DNA of 64,000 nt from Suillus spraguei. Taxonomy: Eukaryota > Basidiomycota > Agaricomycetes > Boletales > Suillaceae. The notes beneath the pieces are model-generated. The model was not told the DNA's origin. It saw only the letters and a program-made list of their open reading frames with translations, and did not search any database. This document shows, one piece after another, positions 54,021-64,000 of the stretch. A program made the translations under genes and the position numbers. The DNA lies in assembly GCA_016800925.1 (NCBI GenBank), contig JABCPU010000116.1, forward strand, positions 1 to 64,000, given 5' to 3'. Numbering within the stretch: position 1 is the stretch's first letter; each line of letters starts with the position of its first letter.

Positions 54021-56879
54021 GATGAGGTCTATTTGCGGGTGTTTGTTTCCCGCCTATTAACTCTGGATCTAAACCGAAATCAAACTGTCACGTCAACCAC
54101 CACTTGCTCAAGTGCTCTACACCCTCAGGGTGTTCGCTCTGCGCCCATAATATGCATTTTAAACGAGGATTGTACGATAAGTAATCAAACTCACTGCATA
54201 GTAGCAACCTGTTGCACACAAAAGATACGAAAGGGAGAACCTTGGTAAGGTTCAATTCACTTTGTATCTTCTGTGTGTCAATATTGTCTGTTCTCTTCAC
54301 CCACACGTCTCTTACGCTCAGCTCACGATACCTAATAAATCATATCTCAAGACCTGAGCTTGAGGACGGGACAGGAGAAAAGGTGAGTAGCACAAATGTA
54401 CGAAGACTGTACACCTATCCATCCTGTACAACCAGGCTCAAATTATTTCATGAGAACTATATTCCTAGATTCAAGTTCCGTTGATTGGTTGATGGATTGC
54501 AGCAGGAGTCGAAACTTCAACGCTTCAAGAACTAGTCATCCGAGTCGTCCTTTGAGGATGTTTAGGTTGGTTCAAGCAGGTTCCAGTCTCCACTTTTGTT
54601 GATGACCATCAATGCCAGCGGTTTGTCCACGTCGTCGAGCAGTCACGTACCTGGCAAAAAGCCTTCTGGTCACCCGCCTTCCCGGTCTCAGTTGACGCGA
54701 GAGCTTGCTACAGTGGCGGCACTGGACTGTTCATCCAATCGCGTCATCAGTCTTTATTACGCTAGCGACTAGTGCAAGGCGCAAGGGCTGACAAAACGTT
54801 TCTGTCGGGACAAAATTATGATATTGCATTGGAGAGTAAGTATTTTATCTGTGTGAATCAACGTATGTCCACTCATCCGACACGACAATACTAAACCACC
54901 TTACATTACAGCCTACATTGCCAGTCCAGTTGACTTAGTCATGCTACTTCTAGCAATGATACTTCAGAGTGGAGATTACAAGGTATGTTTTGCAACTCCT
55001 GGTCACGTTTTTTCTTGTTTTTCAACTCAGCCTATAGTAGCCCATGGCATGTTTGTGAGACAGCGTGGCGGGCTGGCTGAACATGTATATGGCATACCTA
55101 CTCACCACACGGTGATGGTGCAATAAATAATGTAACATTACATGACATTTTTTGGTAATGACATCGATATAGCTCGGACAGGCGTATTATATTCTTCCTC
55201 CAGTTTCGCTCTGGACAAAACCATCACTGGTCTCGCGCAAGATGGATGTCGTATTAATATTGATACCTATTGTGGATGAGGGGGTTGAGGAACCTTGTCA
55301 CTGGCTTTCAAAACTTGGTCTAGCAGTTCTAAACACAACATTCGGTAACCAAGGCATGCATATATCGGTGCACTTTGGGATGGTCTTTCAGGTTGCTTTC
55401 AGCCCTCGGGAGTTATCGGATAATTCGCCAAAGTTTTGCCTTCACCAGCGACCTCAAGTCTCACAGGTGAGCTCCTGGTAAGCAACATTTGGACCCGTTT
55501 CTGTCTCATTTCAAGACTCGAACTCCATGCGTTGTGTGTGGATTCACATTTGTGCAAATACTTCCCATGCTATATGATCATGTTATTCAACCAGTTTCCA
55601 CAGACAACGATTCAGGCATGTGGTACCGATTGTACGCCCACGGTGGCCGGCGGTCGTAACATACCGAAACATGTCCCGGTCGCCTGTATCAGGGACGTCA
55701 AGACTTGTCACTCACTCCCAAACCTGGTCAATTGGGAGACTGGACGCGAGGCAGATCCGTTTACTCAGATATTTTCGTCTCGACTAATATTGCAATAACA
55801 ATAACTACTGCAACATCACGCCTACCGAGGGACACTGAACAGCGATCACCGGGTTTGACCTCGTTTAACCACGAGCCTCCGTGGTACTTATTACTATCCA
55901 TGCCAACAGTCACTACGAAAGCTTTGGTGCCGAACTACCAACCTCATCGCGTCCGAGTCCGAAGGTAATATTCATTCGCCTGTACAGTACTGGCGTCTAT
56001 GAAGGATCCAGCATGCAGACGTCCTTTGATAATTCAATATCTAGATTGGAAAGGAATTCAGTAGCTGTCGGGCATCATTAGGTTTGCTGCTAAAAACCAA
56101 GTTCAAGGGTCTAATGTTCGTAAGCTCACTAGGACTAGAAGTTAGCGTGACGCACCTATGTAATCATCACAATACAATGACATTGATCACCGATGGCATA
56201 CAAGGGCCCCCTGATCTACTAGTCCAGCGCTAAAAGTCGTACGATGCCAGATTAGGAGCTTACCGGCACCAAGAAAGAGTTAGGCGCAAGTTATTTGTGC
56301 TGCCAGAATTAATGCAGCTGCTGAAACAACTTCTAGCGGTGAATCTGTTAATGAAAATACTAGTGCTTTGATGCGATATCATGACATGATATTATGTTAG
56401 CGTGATTGTGTACGGAGATATCGTTATTTACATATGTAAAAATTCATGTGTACTTGCAAAAAAAAAATTCTTGCTCAAAGGTATACGTATAGGCTGGTTG
56501 ACACTGCCTGAGCGTATTTATCTTTTACTCTCGTCTTCAGCCCGAAGAGACTCGCGTGTCAGAGACTGTCGTCACTTCGAAGTGCTGTCTGTGTCAGCAG
56601 GTTTGTCTCAGCCAATCAGATTACAAAAAACGTGGCGAGTGCTATAATCTTAAATATGCCCTTTGAATGGAATCCAGCTGATCATGGGATATTATGCTAG
56701 GGTGTCATCAATTTAGTAGGTGACTCGTTGTATTAGAAAGAAAGGGAGTCAGGCTGGAGTCAGTATCTTAACCCTATATCTGATCGATAAAGCCTGCCCT
56801 AATGGATCAGGATCAGATGGGCGATTATCTGACCTGTGTTTTGGTTGTGCTCCGATAAAATTTCAGGAGGTACGCTGAT
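54021..56879. other. No supported gene
   Basis: 2.9 kb between the ORC2 start and the eEF1B-gamma gene. Open frames such as 55242-55481 and 55436-55798 show no motif. It must hold the two divergent promoters; the CT-rich end belongs to the gamma gene. Confidence 0.4.
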
Positions 56880-56933
56880 CAAATCCACCATCTCATCTCT
56901 CTGCCCATCTTCCACCTTCTCCAAGTTTTCAAA
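56880..56933 (+). promoter_or_regulatory. Pyrimidine-rich leader of the eEF1B-gamma gene
   Basis: A CT-rich tract (TCTCATCTCTCTGCCC and following) directly precedes the ATG at 56934. CT-rich leaders are common near the start sites of highly expressed fungal genes. Confidence 0.5.
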
Positions 56934-58607
56934 ATGGCACCCGTGGGCAAGCTCTATTGTGTTCCTACCATGCCACAGTCCAAGACGGTGATTAGCGCAC
57001 TTGCGTCATTTCGCGATTTGATATGACTCATAATGACCGGTAGATCATAAGCGTCTGTGCACTAGCAGGTCTTGAGCTCGAGCTCCCAGAGTACAAGCAC
57101 TATTCAGACAACCAGCAGCCAGAGTTTCTCGCCAAGTTCCCTCATGGAAAGATCCCCGCGTTTGAAGGTGCAAACGGCTTCGCACTCACGGAGGGTACCT
57201 CGATTGCTCTGTATCGTGAGTCATACTATCTTACACGTTGATCTTGATCTAGGATACTACGAGGACAAGAATTGTATCTACAGTTATCCCTGTCTTAATC
57301 CTATGTCGACAGCTCATGTAATTCTGATCATGTTATCCGTTCATTTTCACGTGGTGTTGCTGCGAGGTTGAAATGGTTGCTAATGTCTCTATTACAGTTG
57401 CCAAACTTGCTCCTAACTCTGGCCTTCTCGGCTCAACATCAGAGGATGCTGCAGTCGTTGATCAATGGATTCACTTTGCCGAATCAGAAATTGGCGTACA
57501 CACTGGTGTCATTCAAGGGATGCTTATGAACGCCATTCCCTACAGCAAAGGCGTAAGCTAGTTCCTCGTCCCTAGATCGTTTGCACTCAACGACTCTATA
57601 CAGATCCACACCGCCCTCGTTGAGCGCCAATTACGCGGCCTTATCACCCTCGAAACTCATCTGAGCACCCGTACCTTCCTTGTCGGTGACCGCATTACTC
57701 TTGCTGACATCACTACCGCCTCTATTCTCCAGCGCGTCGTTGCCGTCACTGCAGACGCTGACGTACGCGTCAAACTCGTAAACACTGTTCGCTTCTTGGA
57801 GACGATCGTGCACCAGCCCAAACTCGAGGCTATCTTCGGTCCTACTGAATACACGGAGAAGGCTCTGCAGTACGTTCCTCCTAAAAAGGAGAAGGCGCCA
57901 GCACCCCCGGCCGCACCAAAAGAGAAGAAGGAGAAAGAAAAAGAAAAAGCGAAGAAAGCTCAGGAGGACGATGACGAAGATGACGGCAACCTTGTGCCTG
58001 AGGAACCCAAGGAGAAGAATCCCTTGGACCTACTCCCAAAGAGCACGTTCAACCTCGAGGACTGGAAACGTGCCTACAGCAACAAGGACACGCGCGGCGC
58101 TGATGGTGCGCTAGAGTGGTTCTACGCCAAGTAAGCATATACCTCTCCATCGCTGGACGTGCTGACTAATACATTCGCAGCTTCGACAAGGAGGGCTTCT
58201 CCGTCTGGCGCGTAGACTTCAAATACAACGAGGAACTCACGCAAGTCTTCATGTCTTCCAACCAAATCGGTGGCTTCTTCAACCGCCTCGAGGCATCGCG
58301 CAAGTACCTCTTCGGATCGGTGGGCGTGCTTGGCGAGGCCAATGCCTCTATTATCACTGGCGCCCTCATCCTGCGGGGCCAAGACTCAAAGGCAGCCGTA
58401 GACTGCGCACCAGACTTTGAGAGCTACTCCTACACCAAACTAGATGTGTTTGGTAACCAGGAGGACAAAGTCTTTTTCGAGGGCGCACTTGCATGGGACC
58501 TGGAGGTCGATGGCAAGAAATGGGCAGATGGAAAGAACGTGAGTGTCGTTTTTCTTTCCATTGTGTCTCACGACTTTTCGCTAATGTTTGCACTGCAGTT
58601 CAAGTAA
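56934..58607 (+). CDS. EEF1G: Translation elongation factor 1B subunit gamma
   Basis: Gamma subunit of the eEF1B guanine-exchange complex, which reloads eEF1A with GTP. Six exons give 424 aa: 56934-56987, 57044-57215, 57398-57552, 57604-58130, 58181-58538 and 58599-58607. The GST-like N domain starts MAPVGKLYCVPTMPQSKTII and holds EFLAKFPHGKIPAFEG. The GST C domain holds VVDQWIHFAESEIGV and FLVGDRITLADITTASIL. A lysine-, glutamate- and alanine-rich linker (about 215-260) follows. The conserved C-terminal EF1G domain runs from LPKSTFNLEDWKRAYSN through WFYANFDKEGFSVWRVDFKY to EGALAWDLEVDGKKW. The last exon codes only for FK and the stop, and the ending ADGKNFK matches the usual family end. Every intron is GT-AG and 48-182 bp. 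Confidence 0.95.
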
Positions 58608-60770
58608 AAAGTACCTGAGCGTGGGACTTTGGCAGTACCAATTTTGTGTATCATTGTGCCTCGTAGTTATATGTAGATATTGTTACTTTTAACCAGCTGT
58701 TGACTTACATTTCCGAAAGGGCAGTGGCTGCGTCACACACTGTCCTAATGATAGTGTCCAGTATCACAATTATCAATACCTCTTACTTAGCAGAAGTTGG
58801 TCAGAAGGGGCCCAATGAGCTCTAAACATATCCTGCGACTCCTTTATGACAAAAGCGGTGCCGGCGGATGTCCACCTCGAGCTTCGTCTATGTACGAAAT
58901 CTCTTGTACGTGGAAGCAGTACAAAGGAGGAACTGGGGTCGTCCGACGTTCTGATTTCGCAGTATAATTGAACTCTGTCGTCCGCGCGAAGGTTCAATAT
59001 TCATAAGTTATAAACAGCAAAACCTTGAGAGATAAACGAGACTTAAGCTTTTGGGCGAGCTTCCCTCGATCGTTGCTACGTCCCCTGTGACCAGAAGGAA
59101 GACGGTTGTCCCTTCTTTCCAGTCGTTCTTTGCACCCCTGGATCATAATGGATTTCCCAGCTACATAGCGCGGTGATACAGAAGGACCGACTGTCTTCCT
59201 TCTATATGGTTTTATCATGGGAGACTGGTGGTGAATAATACCGCTCATTGTGGTACATACTGGTTCTAGAACTTTCAATAAAGGAAATTGGGGCCGGGTA
59301 TCATGTATGAGTGTTTTACACTGTTCTGGCAGTGCTTTGCTACTCACCAAGTGTGGAAACAACGAGGCAACATGTGTCGCACGCTAACGGTATATGTACT
59401 CCTATGCACTTGTGTTCTATTGTGATCTGATTATCAAGAACGCTCATGTTATTTTAATGTAGTATTGCCAGTGTAGCTGACAAATCAATCTCCGAATCTG
59501 CGAGGAATACAACCCAGAGGCGGGTGCTTCAAGCCTCGGTGAGTTTATTTTGATCGTACGCGCGTACCATGAGTCAGTATATCTGGGCGTGTCTCATGCA
59601 TGTCATTTCTAGCCGGAGAAGACTAGCGTTCGTAAGATGCATACTAGGCGTACAGATGAGTTCTAATGAAACAAAGACAGATCTCTTCTGAAAGCCCTAC
59701 TGGGTGTTTGTTCAGCAGACCAACCAAACTAACCATGTTCAGTACTGTCATGATCAGACTACTATAGTGCGTCCTTTCTTTCACCGCGATCAATGTTTCT
59801 AAGCATACATAGTCATATTCATATCTAAAATTGAAAGGAACCATTTTCCTTCTTTTTCTTGGACACGGTCGACAAAGTTCTTAAAATCTTCCGAAGACGG
59901 TTCTGATCCGCGAAGTACTAAAACTACTGGCTCCGGTCCCTGACAATCCTCGCACGTTCAATATGCATCCTAATATCTGAGGTTAGTTACGGATTTGAAA
60001 AAAACACAGGGAGTACACGGCCAACGGTTGGTTGACTAAAGCTCTTGTTGCAAAAGGCGATACTCGGAAACCCGTTTGATGGTGAAGTGTGCGTTGCAGG
60101 AGGCCATCCGAGGAGACGATGCTCACAAGACCTATCCATTACTCCTAGAACATCTCGGAGCTCCTCTGTCAATCCCGATGGCACCTATCGGCACTCTCTG
60201 GGGTGCTCCTGATCATAATCTAAATATGTCCGTTCTGTTTTCAGTTTCATTTTACCGAATTCTGCTGACTAAACGCAGTCCAGATAATGAACGCTGCGGT
60301 TATGTTATCGCGGGCCCATTACAGTGAAGAGCATCAGGCTTTGTACATAAGAACTTGACGTCTAATACTGGCACAATCTTTTTTTGTGCCAGTCAACAAT
60401 AGCGCCTCGCTTGTCACTGACGAGATTATCTTGGCAGACGTAATTTTGAAACTCATTCAATGTGACGGTCGATGTTGCAGAGCGAGCACCCTAAGTAAAC
60501 ATCTTCGCACACTATACGATAATCCTCACAACAAGGACATCCTCGGGGCAACAGGTATTGTTGAAGTGCCCCTTGGCACTCAATATACGTGGGTTCTCAT
60601 ATATGTGAACAAGAGGATGGAAGGCCTTGTGTTATTAAACAATATACTATACCTCACTTGATACTTCAGCTAAATCAAGTACGGTACAGCGTGACTCTAG
60701 AATGTTAGCTATTTGTATTCTTCAAGTGGGTTTGAGCAATGTGGGGAGTATTGTCTTTTTAGGCCAGTAG
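58608..60770. other. No supported gene
   Basis: Frames at 58994-59362 (minus) and 60386-60661 (plus) show no recognised domain. It is probably the 3' ends of the flanking genes and spacer. Confidence 0.4.
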
Positions 60771-61891
60771 TCAAGTGCGACTGACGACTCCTACTACCTT
60801 CCCACTTGCCACTTTTTCGACATCGCGACAAGTAAGACTGTACCTAGTCGTCCTCTCGACTGTCCCTCCAGATTCAATAATCCCCATGAGAGTCTCGTCT
60901 TGAATCATGTGGCGATTGACGATCCGCGAATGCGATCCATCTGGAAGAAGCAGGAAACCATCGCCAGTGAACGTGTCAACTTCTACCTCGTCTATGCCAT
61001 GCAGATGCTTTTTGTAAAGTTCCCCCGTCGTAATCACAACACTGCGAGGCTCTAAAAACAATGACAATAAAGGCACTGGATCAATGCTATGTCCCATCGA
61101 TCCAGGGTCATCACTCGAACTATCTTTATCCGTATTATACCGATAGTAATGAAAGATAGCATGTGATCCTAAGGAAATAGTTGCGACGACTGGGTGATAT
61201 GAGGGTCCGTCTTCGTGGGGCTTCGAATTGGACATCAATCAGCAGTGTTGAAACACAGGATATTTCGGATCGTACCATGATGCCTTGTCCTGGATGGTAC
61301 TTTTACGATGATGAGATGTGTAAAAATTATTCGTGAGGTGTCATGATCTCACTTCGTTCAATATAACGTGATTGGGCCCTTTGTGTGGGGACTGATTGAA
61401 TGGGCCAAGGAATTTGAGGCGTCCTAGAACATCAGGACTAATATCGGACCGAATGGTGAGATAGGCTACATAAATGACTTTGGACTCACAAATCATTCAA
61501 GAATGCAGGCAAGTCCTGACGAAACAGAATGTTCTTTTGGAGAACTTCACCCCCTGTATGGAACAAAGGAACCTGCGTGAGGGATCTGAATCAGCAGCAG
61601 ACGTGACTCTGCGCACCCCATAATTGCAGTCTAAATAAAAATAACAAATTAGCCTCCGGCACGTAGCGATAGTAGCATGCATGACAAACCTACGATTGTT
61701 CAGCGTCTTCCATTTCTGCTTTGGGGAATCTTCTATCTGACGAATGGCTAAGGAGCGCACTTGAGAGACTAGATTGTCCGGCTACAACTCACCTTTCGTA
61801 GTAAATACTGTTCCTCATCTTTAGAGATGAAGTTTGGGATATAGAATGCAGCTGAAGTTCCCTGCAGGTGGTGTTCAGCAAGTAGGTCCAT
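60771..61891 (-). CDS. ALKBH6: AlkB-like 2-oxoglutarate/Fe(II) dioxygenase, ALKBH6 type
   Basis: A member of the AlkB family; the ALKBH6 branch has a poorly known role in nucleic-acid repair. The likely start at 61891 reads MDLLAEHHLQGTSAAFYIP and exon 1 ends YLLRK at 61793. Exon 61736-61690 gives IEDSPKQKWKTLNNRR. A 14-nt exon (61630-61617) gives LQLWG, and the next (from 61553) gives GEVLQKNILFRQDLPAFL. Further exons give FNQSPHKGPNHVILNE and the 24-nt YHPGQGIM. The last exon (61220-60771) starts PHEDGPSYHPVVATISLGSH, which carries the HxD iron ligands. It continues VTTGELYKKHLHGI, a candidate for the distal His, and TRYSLTCRDVEKV with the arginines that bind 2-oxoglutarate. The joint after FLNDL does not resolve in frame by eye, so check for an error or an unusual splice site there. 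Confidence 0.85.
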
Positions 61892-64000
61892 ATTGGTGCC
61901 ACCTGAAACCGAGAAGGCTTCGGCCAATATTAGCTTGGGAACAAGTTATTACGTCATGGCTTTCACTACACTTCGGGCCACGTTGGCCTAGTCAGTGCGG
62001 TTTGGGTGCGGTGCGCACAAACCCACTTCACACGCCTTTTCGCTAGACTAAGAAGACTCGTGTTCAACTTCGACCACGTCCTTGAACAAGGAGTTTTACC
62101 CTGGTCGGGCCACGCGACCACCGAGTCCATCTACTTCCGAACCTTTCAATTTGTCCGCTTGTCTGATGATTTGTCTTGATGCTCCATTCGTGAAAGGGGA
62201 CCTTCGCAAACTATATCCGTCAATGAACATCGAACGTCTGGATGTATTGCTTCCACGATCCGTTCTCACCGCACCTCAGGCTGCATCAGGAATAACCGCA
62301 TGACTTACGTTTCGACATGCGATTCGTGTATTTTTATGGTTAACATAGGCTTCACAGCAAGTACTGCGCTTCCAATTCCTCGCTTGTATGCATATTAAAT
62401 ATTCATTAGCCAAACATAGCCATGATATAATGTTAGGTTTGTTGTATAACATGCACCGTGCACTGGCAGAGACACCAACTGAGGACTGATTTGCTTTAGC
62501 AGCAACGCTAGTATTACAAATCTCAAACTTGAAGTTCCAAACTCAAATGACATCCTCGCGGGGCCCTCAAATGGTATGTTCAATACGCAGCACTACTGCC
62601 TAATCCTACAGTTTTGTGTGCATGACAATGACTGGGCTAAAAAAGGAAGTCGTCCAACTTGATCGGACACTTCAGACCTTCGTTCCCTGTTCAGGATTTG
62701 TTGTAGGAGCCAAAGATTCATACATCAGATTCGAAGCTCTCAGTCAACCCCTGCATATCAACAGCACGCTTCTAGGTGCTGATGACTTACTCCTCTCGTT
62801 ATCTCATGGTAAAATGCGGTGCCAAAAACGGTCCCGGTTAATACCTGACGTGTCCAGTTAACCATATGTTGGGTGTAAAGCTCTGATGATCAAAATGGAA
62901 CTTCAACCAACGCACCCGAGCGGTTGAAAATATTGCATGAAGTAGAGGAGTACAACAGTGAGTCCAAATGTAAATTCCGAATTATCCGATCCTGGTGCAC
63001 TTCATTGAGGATATTGAGGCTATATGTTCCATTGACAGCAGTTGCAATGCTTTACGACACAGGACAAGGAACAAGGTGTTGGCCCTCGAGATCCGGGAGA
63101 CCGTACATTATACGTGGCTCAATGTCGGCGTTTCGTTTTATGCGATTATGCACTGACATTTGGACCCGAGTCGGACCACGACACCAGGTCGCGACCAGGT
63201 TGTCATTCGCACACAACTGTAAGCGCTGAATAAGTATCTAGAACCGAGTATTCAAACTTGCGATCGACGGGCCTGGATCTGTCGCATTGATTGGTGCCGT
63301 CGCTGCTGCTGGTGTGACAATGAAAATGAATGACCAACGATACGATGTCGTGGTTTAAACGTGTCACCTGTTCCCCTGGGCTGACCACCCCGCTCAGATT
63401 ACGAAGTGCGGTTATACATCATGGATGCCGTGATGATTTTTCCGAGATGATCGTGCTTATAAGTATGTAATGGTTTTAAGGCGACACAAGGCGAGCCAGT
63501 CGGTCGGTCGGTAAAACAGAACCAAAAGCAAATTTAAATAGACAAAATGCTTGATCAAATACTATAAACAGGAGGCTGCGTGCGTATTACCCATGTGCCT
63601 ATGTATATCTGATAAGTCCATGTCAACTTTCCCCTTCTAGGACCTCTTTCATTGTACGATTTGAAGAAGCGGAATCGGAATCGGCCGGCAGAACGTTCCG
63701 CGATGAAGAAAATATAGCCCATGATGAAAACGAGAACTACGTGAGGAGAACCTGCAAGGAGTATAGCGAAGTGTCTATTTTTGCTGTTCCGAACCCCTGG
63801 AAAGAGTTAATGATTAATGGAGTTCTTGGATGAGATGGGATGTCGTACACAGGGGTATAGACGCAGGGATAGCCCCGGCGGTTGCAGTTGCCACAACTAG
63901 GTCGACTGCCATCACATTTTAGTTTGCGACCTTGATAAAAGGATTTTCCTTAGTACGCGTACTAGTACTTTATGTCGTAAAACACTACCTCTGCAAAATT
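61892..64000. other. No supported gene at right edge
   Basis: Open frames (for example 62616-62861, 62924-63229) show no recognised domain. A gene may begin beyond 64000, but nothing here supports one. Confidence 0.4.

Overview
The window looks like a piece of a filamentous basidiomycete (mushroom-type Agaricomycete) nuclear genome. The evidence is many very short GT-AG introns and microexons, a DUF6533 membrane-protein gene, a sterol C-14 reductase, and a dense mix of Copia, Gypsy, LINE, Helitron and hAT remains. It has two halves.

The left half (about 1-37,300) is a transposon graveyard. A decayed Helitron (1268-14202) carries a solo LTR (1601-2370) in its N-terminal region. In its helicase region it carries two almost identical Copia elements, head to head with a 46-bp spacer (4162-8914 minus, 8961-13752 plus). 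Downstream lie nested solo LTRs, several with perfect 5-bp target duplications, a truncated LINE, a hAT transposase remnant, Gypsy gag and integrase scraps, a 115-bp tandem repeat and a 21-bp minisatellite that encodes a heptad repeat. Two broken copies of host genes sit among them: CAND1 (22392-23967) and ARP5 (35030-36833, split by a solo LTR, with a second LTR 11 bp upstream of its ATG).

The right half (about 39,000-62,000) is mostly genic. It holds a DUF6533 seven-helix-type gene (plus), a secreted TIM-barrel glycoside hydrolase (minus), ERG24 (minus), ORC2 (minus), translation elongation factor 1B-gamma (plus) and ALKBH6 (minus). These are ordinary housekeeping or lifestyle genes and do not form an obvious pathway cluster. 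Between the hydrolase and ERG24 lie a decayed ERG24 fragment (45040-45600) and a tandem array of five tRNA-Leu-like units (47344-48026). Each array unit has a B box and an oligo-T tract, and the anticodon varies between units. Large spacers (48.1-50.9, 54.0-56.9, 58.6-60.8 and 61.9-64.0 kb) show nothing I can support.

The items most worth a second look are the head-to-head Copia pair, in which each copy has its own single-base frameshift and both share the same 5'/3' LTR length difference; its half-tRNA-iMet primer binding site; the tRNA-like array; and the intron-bearing ARP5 and degraded CAND1 copies among the transposons. All assignments were made by eye; no database search was run.
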